This document shows positions 6,708 through 6,832 of a stretch of DNA of 6,832 bases, piece by piece. Within the stretch, counting starts at the first letter, position 1. Each line of letters opens with the position of its first letter. The notes under the pieces were generated by a model. The model ran no database searches. It saw nothing but the letters and a program-made list of their open reading frames with translations, and was not told the origin of the DNA. The DNA is from Sphingobium sp. (lineage in GTDB: Bacteria; Pseudomonadota; Alphaproteobacteria; Sphingomonadales; Sphingomonadaceae). Made by a program: the position numbers and the translations under genes. The DNA lies in NCBI GenBank assembly GCA_030148625.1, contig JASBTC010000268.1:1-6832 (forward strand), read 5' to 3'.

Positions 6708-6832
6708 TCAAAAATTGATTTTGGCGCCCGCATAGAAACTGCGGCCGAAGATATCGTAGACCGAGCCGGCGCTCGGCGTCTGGCCGGTGAGCGAATAGGG
6801 CGCCTGGCGGTCCGCGATATTGTTGACGCCGC
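6708..6832 (-). CDS. TonB-dependent outer-membrane receptor, C-terminal fragment
   Basis: Only the last 40 codons are inside the window (GVNNIADRQAPYSL... to FYAGAKINF, stop TGA at 6710-6708). The ending, with YDIFGRSFYAGAKINF, is the last transmembrane beta-strand of a TonB-dependent receptor: alternating hydrophobic residues and a terminal Phe, the signal for outer-membrane assembly. The preceding NNIADRQAPYS pattern is also usual for these barrels, especially in sphingomonads. Ligand and plug domain lie outside the window. An intrinsic terminator follows directly, and an exported esterase gene comes next on the same strand. Confidence 0.85.
   Translation of the reverse strand, partial: GVNNIADRQAPYSLTGQTPSAGSVYDIFGRSFYAGAKINF

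Overview
The window is GC-rich, and every gene I can support lies on the minus strand, so transcription runs from high to low coordinates. The proteins are exported hydrolases with Ala-rich signal peptides ending in A-Q, beside a TonB-dependent receptor whose C-terminus ends in aromatic Phe. Together with two tiny Ala/Arg/Glu-rich helical proteins of a kind I associate with sphingomonads, this suggests an alphaproteobacterium, most likely of the order Sphingomonadales. That placement is inference, since there is no rRNA or marker gene here. I see no mobile element, tRNA, rRNA or CRISPR array.

Layout in order of transcription. (1) 6832-6708: the last 40 codons of a TonB-dependent outer-membrane receptor, followed at once by a strong intrinsic terminator (6700-6671). 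(2) 6662-2680: three same-strand genes, each with a predicted signal peptide. They encode an Esterase-D/IroE-type alpha/beta hydrolase, a CapA-type metallophosphatase-like protein, and an imidazolonepropionase-like amidohydrolase. Gaps are 98 and 30 bases, so they probably form an operon. (3) 2679-2506: an intergenic region with a very good FNR/FixK-type palindrome and a -10-like hexamer at the spacing expected for a class II activated promoter. (4) 2505-2150: two small genes (60 and 58 codons) that overlap by ATGA and look like diverged duplicates of each other. (5) 2149-1984: an intergenic region with a hairpin, a TTGACA box and an AT-rich palindrome. (6) 1983-25: a large penicillin-binding-protein/class C beta-lactamase-like serine hydrolase with a four-helix membrane domain at its C-terminus.

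The large genes suggest a nutrient-scavenging locus. A receptor imports a bulky ligand across the outer membrane, and several exported hydrolases with ester, amide and peptide-type chemistries act on it in the periplasm. The substrate cannot be read from the sequence. The small gene pair appears to be a separate, possibly oxygen-controlled unit. The most noteworthy observations are that FNR-type site, the tandem small paralogues, an amidohydrolase whose usual beta-5 metal-binding His is replaced by Asp, and a terminator ending 8 bases before the esterase start codon.
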